From assembly GCF_005154805.1 (NCBI RefSeq), contig NZ_CP039727.1, positions 2,787,501-2,851,500 on the forward strand: a stretch of DNA of 64,000 nucleotides, given 5' to 3'. Position numbers and translations under genes: made by a program. Below, piece after piece: positions 25,195 to 33,380 of this stretch. Numbering within the stretch: the first letter of the stretch is position 1; the number at the start of each line of letters is the position of its first letter. This DNA comes from Bacillus sp. S3. Lineage in GTDB: Bacteria > Bacillota > Bacilli > Bacillales > Cytobacillaceae. The notes under the pieces are model-generated. The model had not been told where the DNA came from. It did not search any database and saw only the letters and a list, made by a program, of their open reading frames with translations.

Positions 25195-26061
25195 TTACAC
25201 TTTCTGTTGGACAATTTTCCCAAAAATCCCTTGAGGACGCACAAGTAAGATAATTAATAGAATGACCATTGCAACCGCATCTCGGTAACCGGAGGAAATG
25301 AACCCAGCAGCGAAGCTTTCAATAATACCAAGCAATAAGCCGGCGATCATTGCACCTGGAATATTGCCCATTCCTCCCATAACGGATGCTGTAAATCCCT
25401 TCAAACCGGCAAAAACACCCATTGTAGGATAAACGAGAAACACCGGTCCTACCAAAATACCGGCAAGTGCTCCGACGGCTGATCCGATGGCAAAGGTAAT
25501 CGAAATAATCTTATTTGCATTAATTCCCATTAATTGGGTTGCTTTAATATTTTGCGAAGCTGCTTGAACGGCTTTACCCATCAGCGTTCTATTAATAAAT
25601 AACTCTAGTACAATCATGACAAGAATTGTAAGGATAATGATGAAAATATAATGCTGATTGATCATCATATCTCCAATAGCAATATTTTTAGAAAGAAAGG
25701 GAGAGGTTAATCTTTCAGGTGTCGCCCCCCAAATATATTGGGCCAAATTTTGCAGAACAATCGAAATTCCAATTGCTGCAATTAATAAATTCAGTTTTGG
25801 TGCGTTTCTCATCCTCATATAAACCATTTTTTCCATGAGATAACCAAGCAGTGCCCCGGCGCATACTCCTCCAAGGTACGCAAGCCAGATAGGTGTATCT
25901 AATAATAGAAGATAAAGGGACACGAATGCCCCTCCCATATAAACCTCACCATGTGCAAAGTTGATAAAACGAAGCACATTCCATACCATTGTGTAACCGA
26001 TGGCCATTAACGCATATATACTCCCTAGAACAATACCATTCACTAATTGATCGACAAACAC
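25195..26061 (-). CDS. livH: Branched-chain-type ABC transporter permease
   Basis: A 288-residue LivH-type permease. Key blocks: MVWNVLRFINFAHGEVYMGGAF, the coupling loop QAASQNIKATQLMGIN and GFTASVMGGMGNIPGAMIAGLLLGI. It starts with GTG at 26061 after AGGGTGATAA. The gene lies 11 bases after the stop of the binding-protein gene and 14 bases before livM. Confidence 0.94.
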   Translation of the reverse strand: MFVDQLVNGIVLGSIYALMAIGYTMVWNVLRFINFAHGEVYMGGAFVSLYLLLLDTPIWLAYLGGVCAGALLGYLMEKMVYMRMRNAPKLNLLIAAIGISIVLQNLAQYIWGATPERLTSPFLSKNIAIGDMMINQHYIFIIILTILVMIVLELFINRTLMGKAVQAASQNIKATQLMGINANKIISITFAIGSAVGALAGILVGPVFLVYPTMGVFAGLKGFTASVMGGMGNIPGAMIAGLLLGIIESFAAGFISSGYRDAVAMVILLIILLVRPQGIFGKIVQQKV

Positions 26062-26072
26062 AAGTTATCACC

Positions 26073-27242
26073 CTATTCTGATTCTTTAATAACTACGAAG
26101 TCACCCTTTTGTACCTGCATAATCATCGGTGTATTGGAACGATCCCCGTTTTTATCGAACTTGATTGGTCCGGTAATACCTTGATATTGAATGTTAGCTA
26201 AAGCGTCGCGTGCTTTTTCAGCATCATCCCCGCCTTCTGCCATTGCCTTTGCAAGAGCCATGGCCGCATCATAAGCAATCGCCGTATTGGCTTGGGCTGG
26301 AATCTTATTTTCTTCCGCTAATTTTTTAAATTCTTTCATCTCTTCTGTATTTGCATTTAAATCAATCATAGAGGCAAAAATATGATCTTCAACGGCATCC
26401 CCGCCTAATGAGATTAGCTGTTCAGAATACATGGAATCGTCTGGTGAGAAAAACTGGACATGCAAACCTGCCTGTCTAGCTTGTTGTTCAATTAAGGCAA
26501 CTTCATTGTATAACCCAACAACCATAACTGCATCGGCATTGAGTGTCTTGATCTTTGATAATTGAGCCGAGAAGTTTTTATCGCCAGGGTTATATTTTTC
26601 AGCTGCAATAAATTCTACACCAAGTTCTTTAGTGGATTCTTTGGCAGCATCATACATCGTAATCCCATAATCCGTATTTTCAAATAATGCGGCAATTTTC
26701 TTAACCTTTTTCTCTTCAGCCATGTATTTCATTACTGCCGGGACGTAAACAGATCCTGTTAAAATGACGCGGAACAGATACTTATTCCCTGTTTTCGATA
26801 AATCGGGACTCGCTCCCATATTCAAGTGAAGTACTTTTGCCGGTCCTGAAACATCCTGAGCGGCAAGTGTTGGTGATGAATTATAGCCGCCAATAATCGC
26901 TTTCACCCCGTCGTTCATGATCATTTTATTTACCACAGCAACTGCCTCGGATGGAGTAGCTTTGTCGTCACCCACAATTAACTTAAGTTTCTTTCCGTTA
27001 ATTCCTCCGTCACTATTAATCTTTTTAAAAGCTAGTTCAACGCCATTTTTCATATCCTGTCCATATTGGGCATTATCACCTGTCATCGGAGCTTGTAATC
27101 CCACTTTGATAGTGTCGCCACTTTTTGAAGAGGAACTGCCATTTCCCGATGATGAATTTGCGGCAGAACACCCTACTAACAAAACTGCAAGAACCAAGAA
27201 CATGACCATTTTTTCCACTAATAAATGTGTGGATTTTGCCAA
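26073..27242 (-). CDS. ABC transporter substrate-binding lipoprotein (LivJ/LivK type)
   Basis: A 389-residue receptor with a signal peptide ending in the lipobox LLVGCSAAN and a Ser/Gly-rich linker, then a periplasmic-binding-protein type I fold (KVGLQAPMTGDNAQYGQDMKNGVELAFKKIN...). The ligand-contact regions (GGYNSSPTLAAQ, NMGASPDLSKTG) resemble amino acid/amide receptors. It starts with TTG at 27242, eight bases after GAGGAGG. It is encoded 62 bases after hpaB1, apparently in one unit with it. The ligand is probably the substrate of the cluster's oxygenases. Confidence 0.93.
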   Translation of the reverse strand: MAKSTHLLVEKMVMFLVLAVLLVGCSAANSSSGNGSSSSKSGDTIKVGLQAPMTGDNAQYGQDMKNGVELAFKKINSDGGINGKKLKLIVGDDKATPSEAVAVVNKMIMNDGVKAIIGGYNSSPTLAAQDVSGPAKVLHLNMGASPDLSKTGNKYLFRVILTGSVYVPAVMKYMAEEKKVKKIAALFENTDYGITMYDAAKESTKELGVEFIAAEKYNPGDKNFSAQLSKIKTLNADAVMVVGLYNEVALIEQQARQAGLHVQFFSPDDSMYSEQLISLGGDAVEDHIFASMIDLNANTEEMKEFKKLAEENKIPAQANTAIAYDAAMALAKAMAEGGDDAEKARDALANIQYQGITGPIKFDKNGDRSNTPMIMQVQKGDFVVIKESE

Positions 27243-27304
27243 TTTACATCCTCCTCATTCTTCGTTCATTTTGCTAATCTCTTAAACATCCATTCCCTGC
27301 CAAA

Positions 27305-28777
27305 TCATGGAAGACTGATGGATGATTTATCGTTTTTGGTTTGAAGCCCTGCTGCTTTTCGCACTAATTTTCGCTGTGGCTCCATATCAAAATTATTAAA
27401 CACAGCCATCTGTTGCGCGAAAGGCGGACTTTGAGCAAACAGTTCAAACGTTGTCCGGTGACCCGCATAAGAGGAATTGACCAAATCTCTAGCGAAGTAT
27501 AATAATTTTCCACGGTCCTCAGGCGTCCACTCACCAACGGAGTAATATTGATCGAAATATTGCTTGATTTCCGGATCTGCCATAGTCGCGGAATCCGGTG
27601 TTACTGCTAATTGGCCGCCGACTAGTTCTCTCGTTAAATGGGCCATTGCCGGGAATTTTTCCAGTGCAAATACGCGGCCGGTATACAATAGTGATTGGTT
27701 CGGCATCATTAATCCGCCTGGGCTTCTTTCCGCTTCAGCCACAGCGGCTGTTAGATGGGCATTGATGCCTTCACGGTAATTAATCAACTGAGAAATTTTT
27801 TCCTTTACTGCTTGAAGATGGGTTAAACCCGTTTGTTCGACATTTAATAAAGCGGCCCCAATTAAATAGTCGGCCCGGCGCAGCATTCTAAGAGTGTAAT
27901 TAAAGGCAGAATAACGATGAAGTGTGGAACGGATATAGGCAGCTGATTCTAAGGAGCGATGGAAAAGGACATTTTCCCATGGAATTAAAACGTGATCAAA
28001 AATTAGTAAGGTATCAATTTCTTCAAATTTTGTGGCAATTGGATAATCTTGCGGATTTCGGTCTATACCAAGGGATGTGCGGCAAATATGCTTTAGGCCC
28101 GGTGAGCCCATATCGCAAATGAAGCCGCAGGCAAAAGGCGCCATTTTTTCAGAACCGGCATTCCAATCTAAAATCGTCGGCTTGACAAAGGCTTGGTGTG
28201 CGTAGGCAGCGGCCGTTTCAAATTTAGCTCCCTTTACGATGATGCCTTGGTCATTTTCTTCGACTACATGGAGCAAGGTTCCGCCGTCTTTTCCACTGAA
28301 TAATTTGCTTCTGTCCCCTTTAGGATCGGTGTTCGCCGAAACATGAAACAGATCTTCCCTTGCGACCCGGTCGATATGGTATTTAATATTTTTGGCATAT
28401 GTCGGATCAATTTCATTTAATTTATCTTGAGCATCAAATAACGACCACATTTCTCCAATCGTTTCATCGCCAACTCGATAAACCACGCCGCCAAGATCAT
28501 CCAGAACCGTTTCCACATGCTTGCGAATAGCAGACAAGTCATCTTTTGTTTCAGGCATTTTGTATGCGCGGGAAACAATTTCGCCATCTTCCAGTCTGGT
28601 GGTCATCGTTTCGGAATGTTTCTCTTCAAATGCCATGTCATACATTCTCGCCTTTACATCAATAATCGGCTTAAAGGATGGGTGCTCGGCAATATTCTTA
28701 ACCTTTTCCCCGTCGATAAAAACCTCCCTTCCGTCATTAAGAGACTCACGGTATTGTTTACCTGTCATTAATGCCAT
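27305..28777 (-). CDS. HpaB-type FADH2-dependent oxygenase, copy 1
   Basis: A 490-residue oxygenase component of a two-component flavin monooxygenase, in the 4-hydroxyphenylacetate 3-monooxygenase family. Features: MTGKQYRESLNDGR start, NIKYHIDRVAREDLFHVSANTDPKGDRS, the flavin-site region EENDQGIIVKGAKFETAAAYAHQ, and the C-terminal TFELFAQSPPFAQQMAVFNNFDMEPQRKL. ATG at 28777 follows AGGAGG. Residues ~84-475 are encoded by a tract almost identical to copy 2 (31103-32592), while the first ~83 residues differ clearly. It uses reduced flavin from the reductase at 32639. The family includes phenol hydroxylases and N-heterocycle oxygenases, so the substrate is open. Confidence 0.93.
   Translation of the reverse strand: MALMTGKQYRESLNDGREVFIDGEKVKNIAEHPSFKPIIDVKARMYDMAFEEKHSETMTTRLEDGEIVSRAYKMPETKDDLSAIRKHVETVLDDLGGVVYRVGDETIGEMWSLFDAQDKLNEIDPTYAKNIKYHIDRVAREDLFHVSANTDPKGDRSKLFSGKDGGTLLHVVEENDQGIIVKGAKFETAAAYAHQAFVKPTILDWNAGSEKMAPFACGFICDMGSPGLKHICRTSLGIDRNPQDYPIATKFEEIDTLLIFDHVLIPWENVLFHRSLESAAYIRSTLHRYSAFNYTLRMLRRADYLIGAALLNVEQTGLTHLQAVKEKISQLINYREGINAHLTAAVAEAERSPGGLMMPNQSLLYTGRVFALEKFPAMAHLTRELVGGQLAVTPDSATMADPEIKQYFDQYYSVGEWTPEDRGKLLYFARDLVNSSYAGHRTTFELFAQSPPFAQQMAVFNNFDMEPQRKLVRKAAGLQTKNDKSSISLP
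27361..28528. repeat. Gene-conversion tract, copy in hpaB1
   Basis: 1168 bases align without gaps to 31176-32343 (constant offset 3815) with 7 mismatches by direct reading (for example at 27377, 27413, 27516 and 28079). Outside both borders the identity drops abruptly. Confidence 0.9.
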
Positions 28778-29060
28778 ACGATACCTCCTAAAAATAGAGT
28801 ATTTTAGCTCTTTGTTGCCTTGACGTTCAAACAATCTAGTTACGATTTATTTACGGATTTTTTCTTTAAATATTCTTTTAATTAAAAATAACAAATCCAC
28901 TGTGTTTATGTCAATTAAATTTTCTAAAAATTCTTTATTTTATAAATTTATCATTTTTTAAATACTATAACATTTTTTCTACTCGAGTTTGAACTACTAA
29001 ATTATCCAAATGATAGACCTAATTTTGATATGAATCGTCTTTATTTTAGTAGAATAATAA
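28778..29060 (-). promoter_or_regulatory. Promoter region of the hpaB1-liv operon
   Basis: On the minus strand a TTGACA box lies at 28914-28909, with a weak TATTTT/TTATTT -10 17-18 bases later. Just upstream is the imperfect inverted repeat 28917-28933 (plus strand AAATTTTCTAAAAATTC), shared with the flavin-reductase promoter. The leader of about 100 nt is AT-rich. A terminator at 29064 separates this unit from the upstream M20 gene. Confidence 0.65.
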
Positions 29061-29063
29061 CTG

Positions 29064-29096
29064 AAAAAGGCTGGCTAAATGAATAGCAGCAGCCTT
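29064..29096 (-). terminator. Terminator of the amidohydrolase unit
   Basis: On the minus strand AAGGCTG...CAGCCTT is followed by TTTC, about 55 bases after the stop of the gene at 29151. Confidence 0.75.
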
Positions 29097-29150
29097 ATAA
29101 TCTCTACTAGGAGTAGAAACTATTGGACTCGAATCAAACTCGGAATTCCT

Positions 29151-30419
29151 TCATTTATCGCCTTGGACACAATATCCGGTTCGAAAAAGCGCATGGTCTA
29201 AATGAATAATTCCTTGTAAAATTAAATTTCCCGCCTTTTCAATATCGTCGGGATGGCTATACTCTTCAGGGCAATGACTTTTTCCATCAATACTTTTCAC
29301 AAATACCATGGCTGATTTAGTAATACTTGCCATATGGGCAGCGTCATGTACCGCCATACTAGGCAGGATCAAACATGGCTCATCCATTTCCTTAGCAGTG
29401 TTTTTAAGAATCGATATAATCTCATAATCTAAAGCTGCTGGTTTTTGATCAAGAAACATTTCTTGCTGGATGTTCACTTGTCTTCTGATTGCAAGCTCCT
29501 GCCAAGCACTGTTGATGGCATCTATCGTATTTTGGATTTTCTCTTCAGTTTCCGCTCTTACTTCAAAAACAAACTCAACCTGTCCCGGAATAATATTAGC
29601 GGCATTTGGACTAACATTTAATTTGCCTACTGTACCAACAACATCGCCTTTGTTCTTGCAATACCTTTCTACTTCTAGAACCATTTCCGCTGCGGCGGCA
29701 AGAGCATCTTTTCTATTTACCATCATCGTTGTCCCAGAATGGTTCGGTTCACCACTTACCTTTACTAGACTGCGATACGTGCCAACCACATTGTTGACAA
29801 CCCCCATCGAGATATTCGCACTTTCTAACCTTTGGCCTTGTTCGATATGAAGCTCAATAAAAGCTTTTTTTCCACTTTGCATATTTTTCATCATCATGAA
29901 ACGATCAAGTCCGCCGCCAACCTTTTTCAATTCATCATCTAGCAAAACACCTGTTGAATTTCGTGCTTCCTTTAGCATATCCGTGGTTAAACGACCGACA
30001 AAAGCGCGGCTGCCGAATGTTGATAAATTAAAATCATTGGATTCTTCTGCCGTGAATGACACGATTTCAAGATCATGATTAAGTGTAACTTTTTCTTCAA
30101 TGAACGTTTTTATAATTTCCTTAGCCATAAGTACACCCAGCGGGCCATCATATTTACCTCCATTTGGAACCGAGTCCAAATGGGAACCAATCACGATACT
30201 GCCTTTCTGTTTCCCATTGCCCATCCGCTTTCCCCAGATATTTGCTGCACCATCTACCGTTACTTCCAGGCCCAATTCTTCTAATTCTTCAATAAACAGT
30301 TGCCGTACTTGATGGTCAGCTTTGGAAAAACTCGGCCTGGTGACACCTCCAAGTTCATTTTTGCCATACTCGGCGTATTTTTCTAGATCTAGGAGTAATC
30401 GCTTGAGATTTATTTTCAA
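29151..30419 (-). CDS. M20-family amidohydrolase (N-carbamoyl-L-amino acid hydrolase / allantoate amidohydrolase type)
   Basis: A 422-residue metal-dependent hydrolase. Metal-site blocks are GSHLDSVPNGGKYDGPLGVL, FTAEESNDFNLSTFGSRAF and ELHIEQGQRLE, with MAVHDAAHMA towards the end; NHSGTTMM lies in the dimerisation domain. This subgroup cleaves carbamoyl, ureido or similar C-N bonds. TTG at 30419 after GAGAGG is the start. It lies downstream of the oxygenase and FAD synthetase genes in the same direction, so it probably hydrolyses a ring-opened or carbamoylated product of the oxygenase. It ends at a terminator before hpaB1. Confidence 0.9.
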   Translation of the reverse strand: MKINLKRLLLDLEKYAEYGKNELGGVTRPSFSKADHQVRQLFIEELEELGLEVTVDGAANIWGKRMGNGKQKGSIVIGSHLDSVPNGGKYDGPLGVLMAKEIIKTFIEEKVTLNHDLEIVSFTAEESNDFNLSTFGSRAFVGRLTTDMLKEARNSTGVLLDDELKKVGGGLDRFMMMKNMQSGKKAFIELHIEQGQRLESANISMGVVNNVVGTYRSLVKVSGEPNHSGTTMMVNRKDALAAAAEMVLEVERYCKNKGDVVGTVGKLNVSPNAANIIPGQVEFVFEVRAETEEKIQNTIDAINSAWQELAIRRQVNIQQEMFLDQKPAALDYEIISILKNTAKEMDEPCLILPSMAVHDAAHMASITKSAMVFVKSIDGKSHCPEEYSHPDDIEKAGNLILQGIIHLDHALFRTGYCVQGDK

Positions 30420-30545
30420 ATTACAGGCCTCTCTTTCAAACTTATTAAATTAAGGCAATCATGAAAAATAGGGAGCACCAATAAGGAAGACTCCCATCGT
30501 TGCTCCTGGTCAAACCTTTATTTTTACAAAATAGTAATCAGTTTT

Positions 30546-31103
30546 TTACAATGCATAGTTTTTTTCTGTGACACATCGGATGTCTCCAAGTAAATTATTG
30601 GCTGACAAATAGTTTCCTTGTTGTAATAGATGACGAATACGTGTCGAGGAGATTAATTCATTTTGTTCACATTTAAGTGGGCTTAACACACCAACATTAA
30701 AATAGGATTGCAAATCGTCAATACTTCCCCTGCGATCTTTACCAAATTGAAAGTTTGGACCTTCCCAGATTTCAACAGGATTGATTGCCTGAATCTCTTG
30801 AATAAAAGCAGAAACGCTTTGTTTCGTATAGGCTTCGTTAAATTTCGCCACAATAACATATTCTGCGCCAAGCATTTCAAGGCGATTAAGTTTTTCCTCC
30901 AGAGTAGTAAGCATTTGGCATTTTTTAAAGAAAACCTTCGGTGGCGGATCAAAAGTATAGACGACAAAAGGAACCCCAAGCTTCTCGGCCCGCTCTTTTG
31001 TTTTTAACAATAATGCCTGATGACCCCGGTGTACACCGTCAAGAGCACCAATGGATAAAGCGGATTTAGGGAGCTTTAATGTTCCTGGAGTGTAAATGTC
31101 CAA
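30546..31103 (-). CDS. Single-domain FAD synthetase (RibF N-terminal domain)
   Basis: A 185-residue FMN adenylyltransferase-like protein. It has the nucleotide-binding motif GALDGVHRGHQALL (usual form GxFDGVHxGH; here Phe is Leu), PPPKVFF, the EGPNFQFGKDRRG segment and SSTRIRHLL. The riboflavin kinase domain that normally follows in RibF is absent, and the stop occurs right after the first domain. The start is taken as TTG at 31103, eight bases after AAAGGAG, overlapping the end of hpaB2 by 38 bases. Its place next to FADH2-using oxygenases suggests it supplies FAD to them. Confidence 0.85.
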   Translation of the reverse strand: MDIYTPGTLKLPKSALSIGALDGVHRGHQALLLKTKERAEKLGVPFVVYTFDPPPKVFFKKCQMLTTLEEKLNRLEMLGAEYVIVAKFNEAYTKQSVSAFIQEIQAINPVEIWEGPNFQFGKDRRGSIDDLQSYFNVGVLSPLKCEQNELISSTRIRHLLQQGNYLSANNLLGDIRCVTEKNYAL

Positions 31104-32592
31104 TGAAAAAACTCCTTTCAAATTTCAACTGTTTACTAGTCACCGGTACAGATTGTTTCAATCCCGCAGCATGAAGCACTAATTTTCGCTGCGGCTCCAT
31201 ATCAAAATTATTAAACACAGCCATCTGCTGCGCGAAAGGCGGACTTTGAGCAAACAGTTCAAACGTTGTCCGGTGACCCGCATAAGAGGAATTGACCAAA
31301 TCTCTAGCGAAGTATAATAATTTTCCACGGACCTCAGGCGTCCACTCACCAACGGAGTAATATTGATCGAAATATTGCTTGATTTCCGGATCTGCCATAG
31401 TCGCGGAATCCGGTGTTACTGCTAATTGGCCGCCGACTAGTTCTCTCGTTAAATGGGCCATTGCCGGGAATTTTTCCAGTGCAAATACGCGGCCGGTATA
31501 CAATAGTGATTGGTTCGGCATCATTAATCCGCCTGGGCTTCTTTCCGCTTCAGCCACAGCGGCTGTTAGATGGGCATTGATGCCTTCACGGTAATTAATC
31601 AACTGAGAAATTTTTTCCTTTACTGCTTGAAGATGGGTTAAACCCGTTTGTTCGACATTTAATAAAGCGGCCCCAATTAAATAGTCGGCCCGGCGCAGCA
31701 TTCTAAGAGTGTAATTAAAGGCAGAATAACGATGAAGTGTGGAACGGATATAGGCAGCTGATTCTAAGGAGCGATGGAAAAGGACATTTTCCCATGGAAT
31801 TAAAACGTGATCAAAAATTAGTAAGGTATCAATTTCTTCAAATTTTGTGGCAATTGGATAATCTTGCGGATTTCGGTCTATACCAAGGGATGTACGGCAA
31901 ATATGCTTTAGGCCCGGTGAGCCCATATCGCAAATGAAGCCGCAGGCAAAAGGCGCCATTTTTTCAGAACCGGCATTCCAATCTAAAATTGTCGGCTTGA
32001 CAAAGGCTTGGTGTGCGTAGGCAGCAGCCGTTTCAAATTTAGCTCCCTTTACGATGATGCCTTGGTCATTTTCTTCGACTACATGGAGCAAGGTTCCGCC
32101 GTCTTTTCCACTGAATAATTTGCTTCTGTCCCCTTTAGGATCGGTGTTCGCCGAAACATGAAACAGATCTTCCCTTGCGACCCGGTCGATATGGTATTTA
32201 ATATTTTTGGTATATGTCGGATCAATTTCATTTAATTTATCTTGAGCATCAAATAACGACCACATTTCTCCAATCGTTTCATCGCCAACTCGATAAACCA
32301 CGCCGCCAAGATCATCCAGAACCGTTTCCACATGCTTGCGAATTGCACGTAAATCTTCCTTCGTTTCAGGCGCTTTATATGCACGAGATACCACTTCACC
32401 GTCTGGTAAGGTTGTTGTTAATGTGTCAGCATATTTTGCTTCGTATGCCATATCATACATTCTTGCTTTTACATCAATGATTGGCTTAAATGATGGGTGG
32501 TCAGTCAGATTCTGAACCTTTTCCCCATCAATATACACTTCTCTTCCATCATTCAGTGATTCACGATATTGCTTACCTGTCATCAACGTCAT
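31066..32592 (-). CDS. HpaB-type FADH2-dependent oxygenase, copy 2
   Basis: A 508-residue oxygenase of the same family as copy 1. From about residue 84 to 475 the two proteins differ at only a few positions (for example V for D in WTPEVRGKL, T for A in PTYTKNIKYH). The N-terminal ~83 residues are only moderately similar, and the C-terminal tail is longer and different (KQSVPVTSKQLKFERSFF). ATG at 32592 follows AAAGGGGGAA. It lies 46 bases after the flavin reductase gene and overlaps the FAD synthetase gene. The reason for keeping two almost equal catalytic domains is unclear. Confidence 0.93.
   Translation of the reverse strand: MTLMTGKQYRESLNDGREVYIDGEKVQNLTDHPSFKPIIDVKARMYDMAYEAKYADTLTTTLPDGEVVSRAYKAPETKEDLRAIRKHVETVLDDLGGVVYRVGDETIGEMWSLFDAQDKLNEIDPTYTKNIKYHIDRVAREDLFHVSANTDPKGDRSKLFSGKDGGTLLHVVEENDQGIIVKGAKFETAAAYAHQAFVKPTILDWNAGSEKMAPFACGFICDMGSPGLKHICRTSLGIDRNPQDYPIATKFEEIDTLLIFDHVLIPWENVLFHRSLESAAYIRSTLHRYSAFNYTLRMLRRADYLIGAALLNVEQTGLTHLQAVKEKISQLINYREGINAHLTAAVAEAERSPGGLMMPNQSLLYTGRVFALEKFPAMAHLTRELVGGQLAVTPDSATMADPEIKQYFDQYYSVGEWTPEVRGKLLYFARDLVNSSYAGHRTTFELFAQSPPFAQQMAVFNNFDMEPQRKLVLHAAGLKQSVPVTSKQLKFERSFFIGHLHSRNIKAP
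31176..32343. repeat. Gene-conversion tract, copy in hpaB2
   Basis: Partner of 27361-28528 (7 mismatches in 1168 bases). The right border falls between the shared TTGCGAAT and the divergent sequence that follows. Confidence 0.9.
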
Positions 32593-32638
32593 ATCATTTC
32601 CCCCTTTTATAACAATTACTCTAAGATTCTATCTAAAC

Positions 32639-33148
32639 TTACGCTTCCTTAAATTGACCAAATTTACCACGATAGTACACTAAGGGCTCCCCATTCGCCG
32701 CATGAGCTTTTTGTACTTCTGCAAGAAAGACAGAATGTGTCCCTCCTGTCACTTCCTCTACCACCCGGCATTCAAGATGTGCCAGCGTATCTTCTAACAC
32801 AGGATTTCCTAACACACCATATGAGAAAGCAACACCACTAAATTTATCTGTATTGGCCCTGGCAAATCTTAACGCTAGATCCTTCTGTGATTCATTCATG
32901 ATGTTTACCGTAAAAGATTCAGCGGCCGAAATTGCATGACAGGTTCCTGTACTTTTGTTCACGCATACTAACAGCATTGGCGGATCAACAGACACGGAAC
33001 TGACTGCACTAGCAGTAATTCCAAAATCCACTCCATTATTTCTCACCGTAATAATCGAAACCCCACTGGAAAAATGACCGATTACATGTTTGAATTGATC
33101 TTGTTCAACCAATGGTTCCAGCTCTTTATTCTCCTTTGATACTTTCAT
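32639..33148 (-). CDS. Flavin reductase (HpaC-like)
   Basis: A 169-residue NAD(P)H:flavin oxidoreductase of the short-chain FMN-binding split-barrel family. Visible blocks: HVIGHFSSGVSIITV, DFGITASAVSSVSVDPPMLLVCVN, and GGTHSVFLAEV with the conserved His. It supplies reduced flavin to the two HpaB-type oxygenases directly downstream. ATG at 33148 follows AAAGGA. It is the first gene of the leftward operon, under the promoter at 33209-33237, and divergent from the regulator at 33381. Confidence 0.92.
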   Translation of the reverse strand: MKVSKENKELEPLVEQDQFKHVIGHFSSGVSIITVRNNGVDFGITASAVSSVSVDPPMLLVCVNKSTGTCHAISAAESFTVNIMNESQKDLALRFARANTDKFSGVAFSYGVLGNPVLEDTLAHLECRVVEEVTGGTHSVFLAEVQKAHAANGEPLVYYRGKFGQFKEA

Positions 33149-33208
33149 TCACTAACAGTCCTTTCTTTTAAATATACGGAATTATTCTTAATATGTTCCT
33201 TAAATGAA

Positions 33209-33256
33209 ACTATACAGAGGAAAAAAGTCAATGTCAACTGAATTTTCAAAAAATTC
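33209..33256 (-). promoter_or_regulatory. SigA promoter with upstream inverted-repeat operator (flavin reductase operon)
   Basis: On the minus strand TTGACA (33237-33232), a 17-base spacer and TATAGT (33214-33209) make a near-consensus promoter. Two bases upstream of the -35 box lies a 7-bp perfect inverted repeat (plus strand GAATTTTCAAAAAATTC, 33240-33256). The 26 bases 33231-33256 match 28908-28933 upstream of hpaB1 at 23 positions. A site for the divergently encoded regulator is inferred. Confidence 0.75.
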
Positions 33257-33380
33257 ACTATAATTATGTTGATAATATTATATATACATGAGATAAATTT
33301 AAGTATGGAGGAAATATATACCTAAAATTATCGGACATTGCTATAATTAAATAACATCATTACCATGGGGGGAAACTCTT

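Noticed and set aside
30471..30515. GGAGCA...TGCTCC between the FAD synthetase and the amidohydrolase
   Set aside because: Six-base stem with a loop over 20 bases and no T-run; the genes are more likely co-transcribed.
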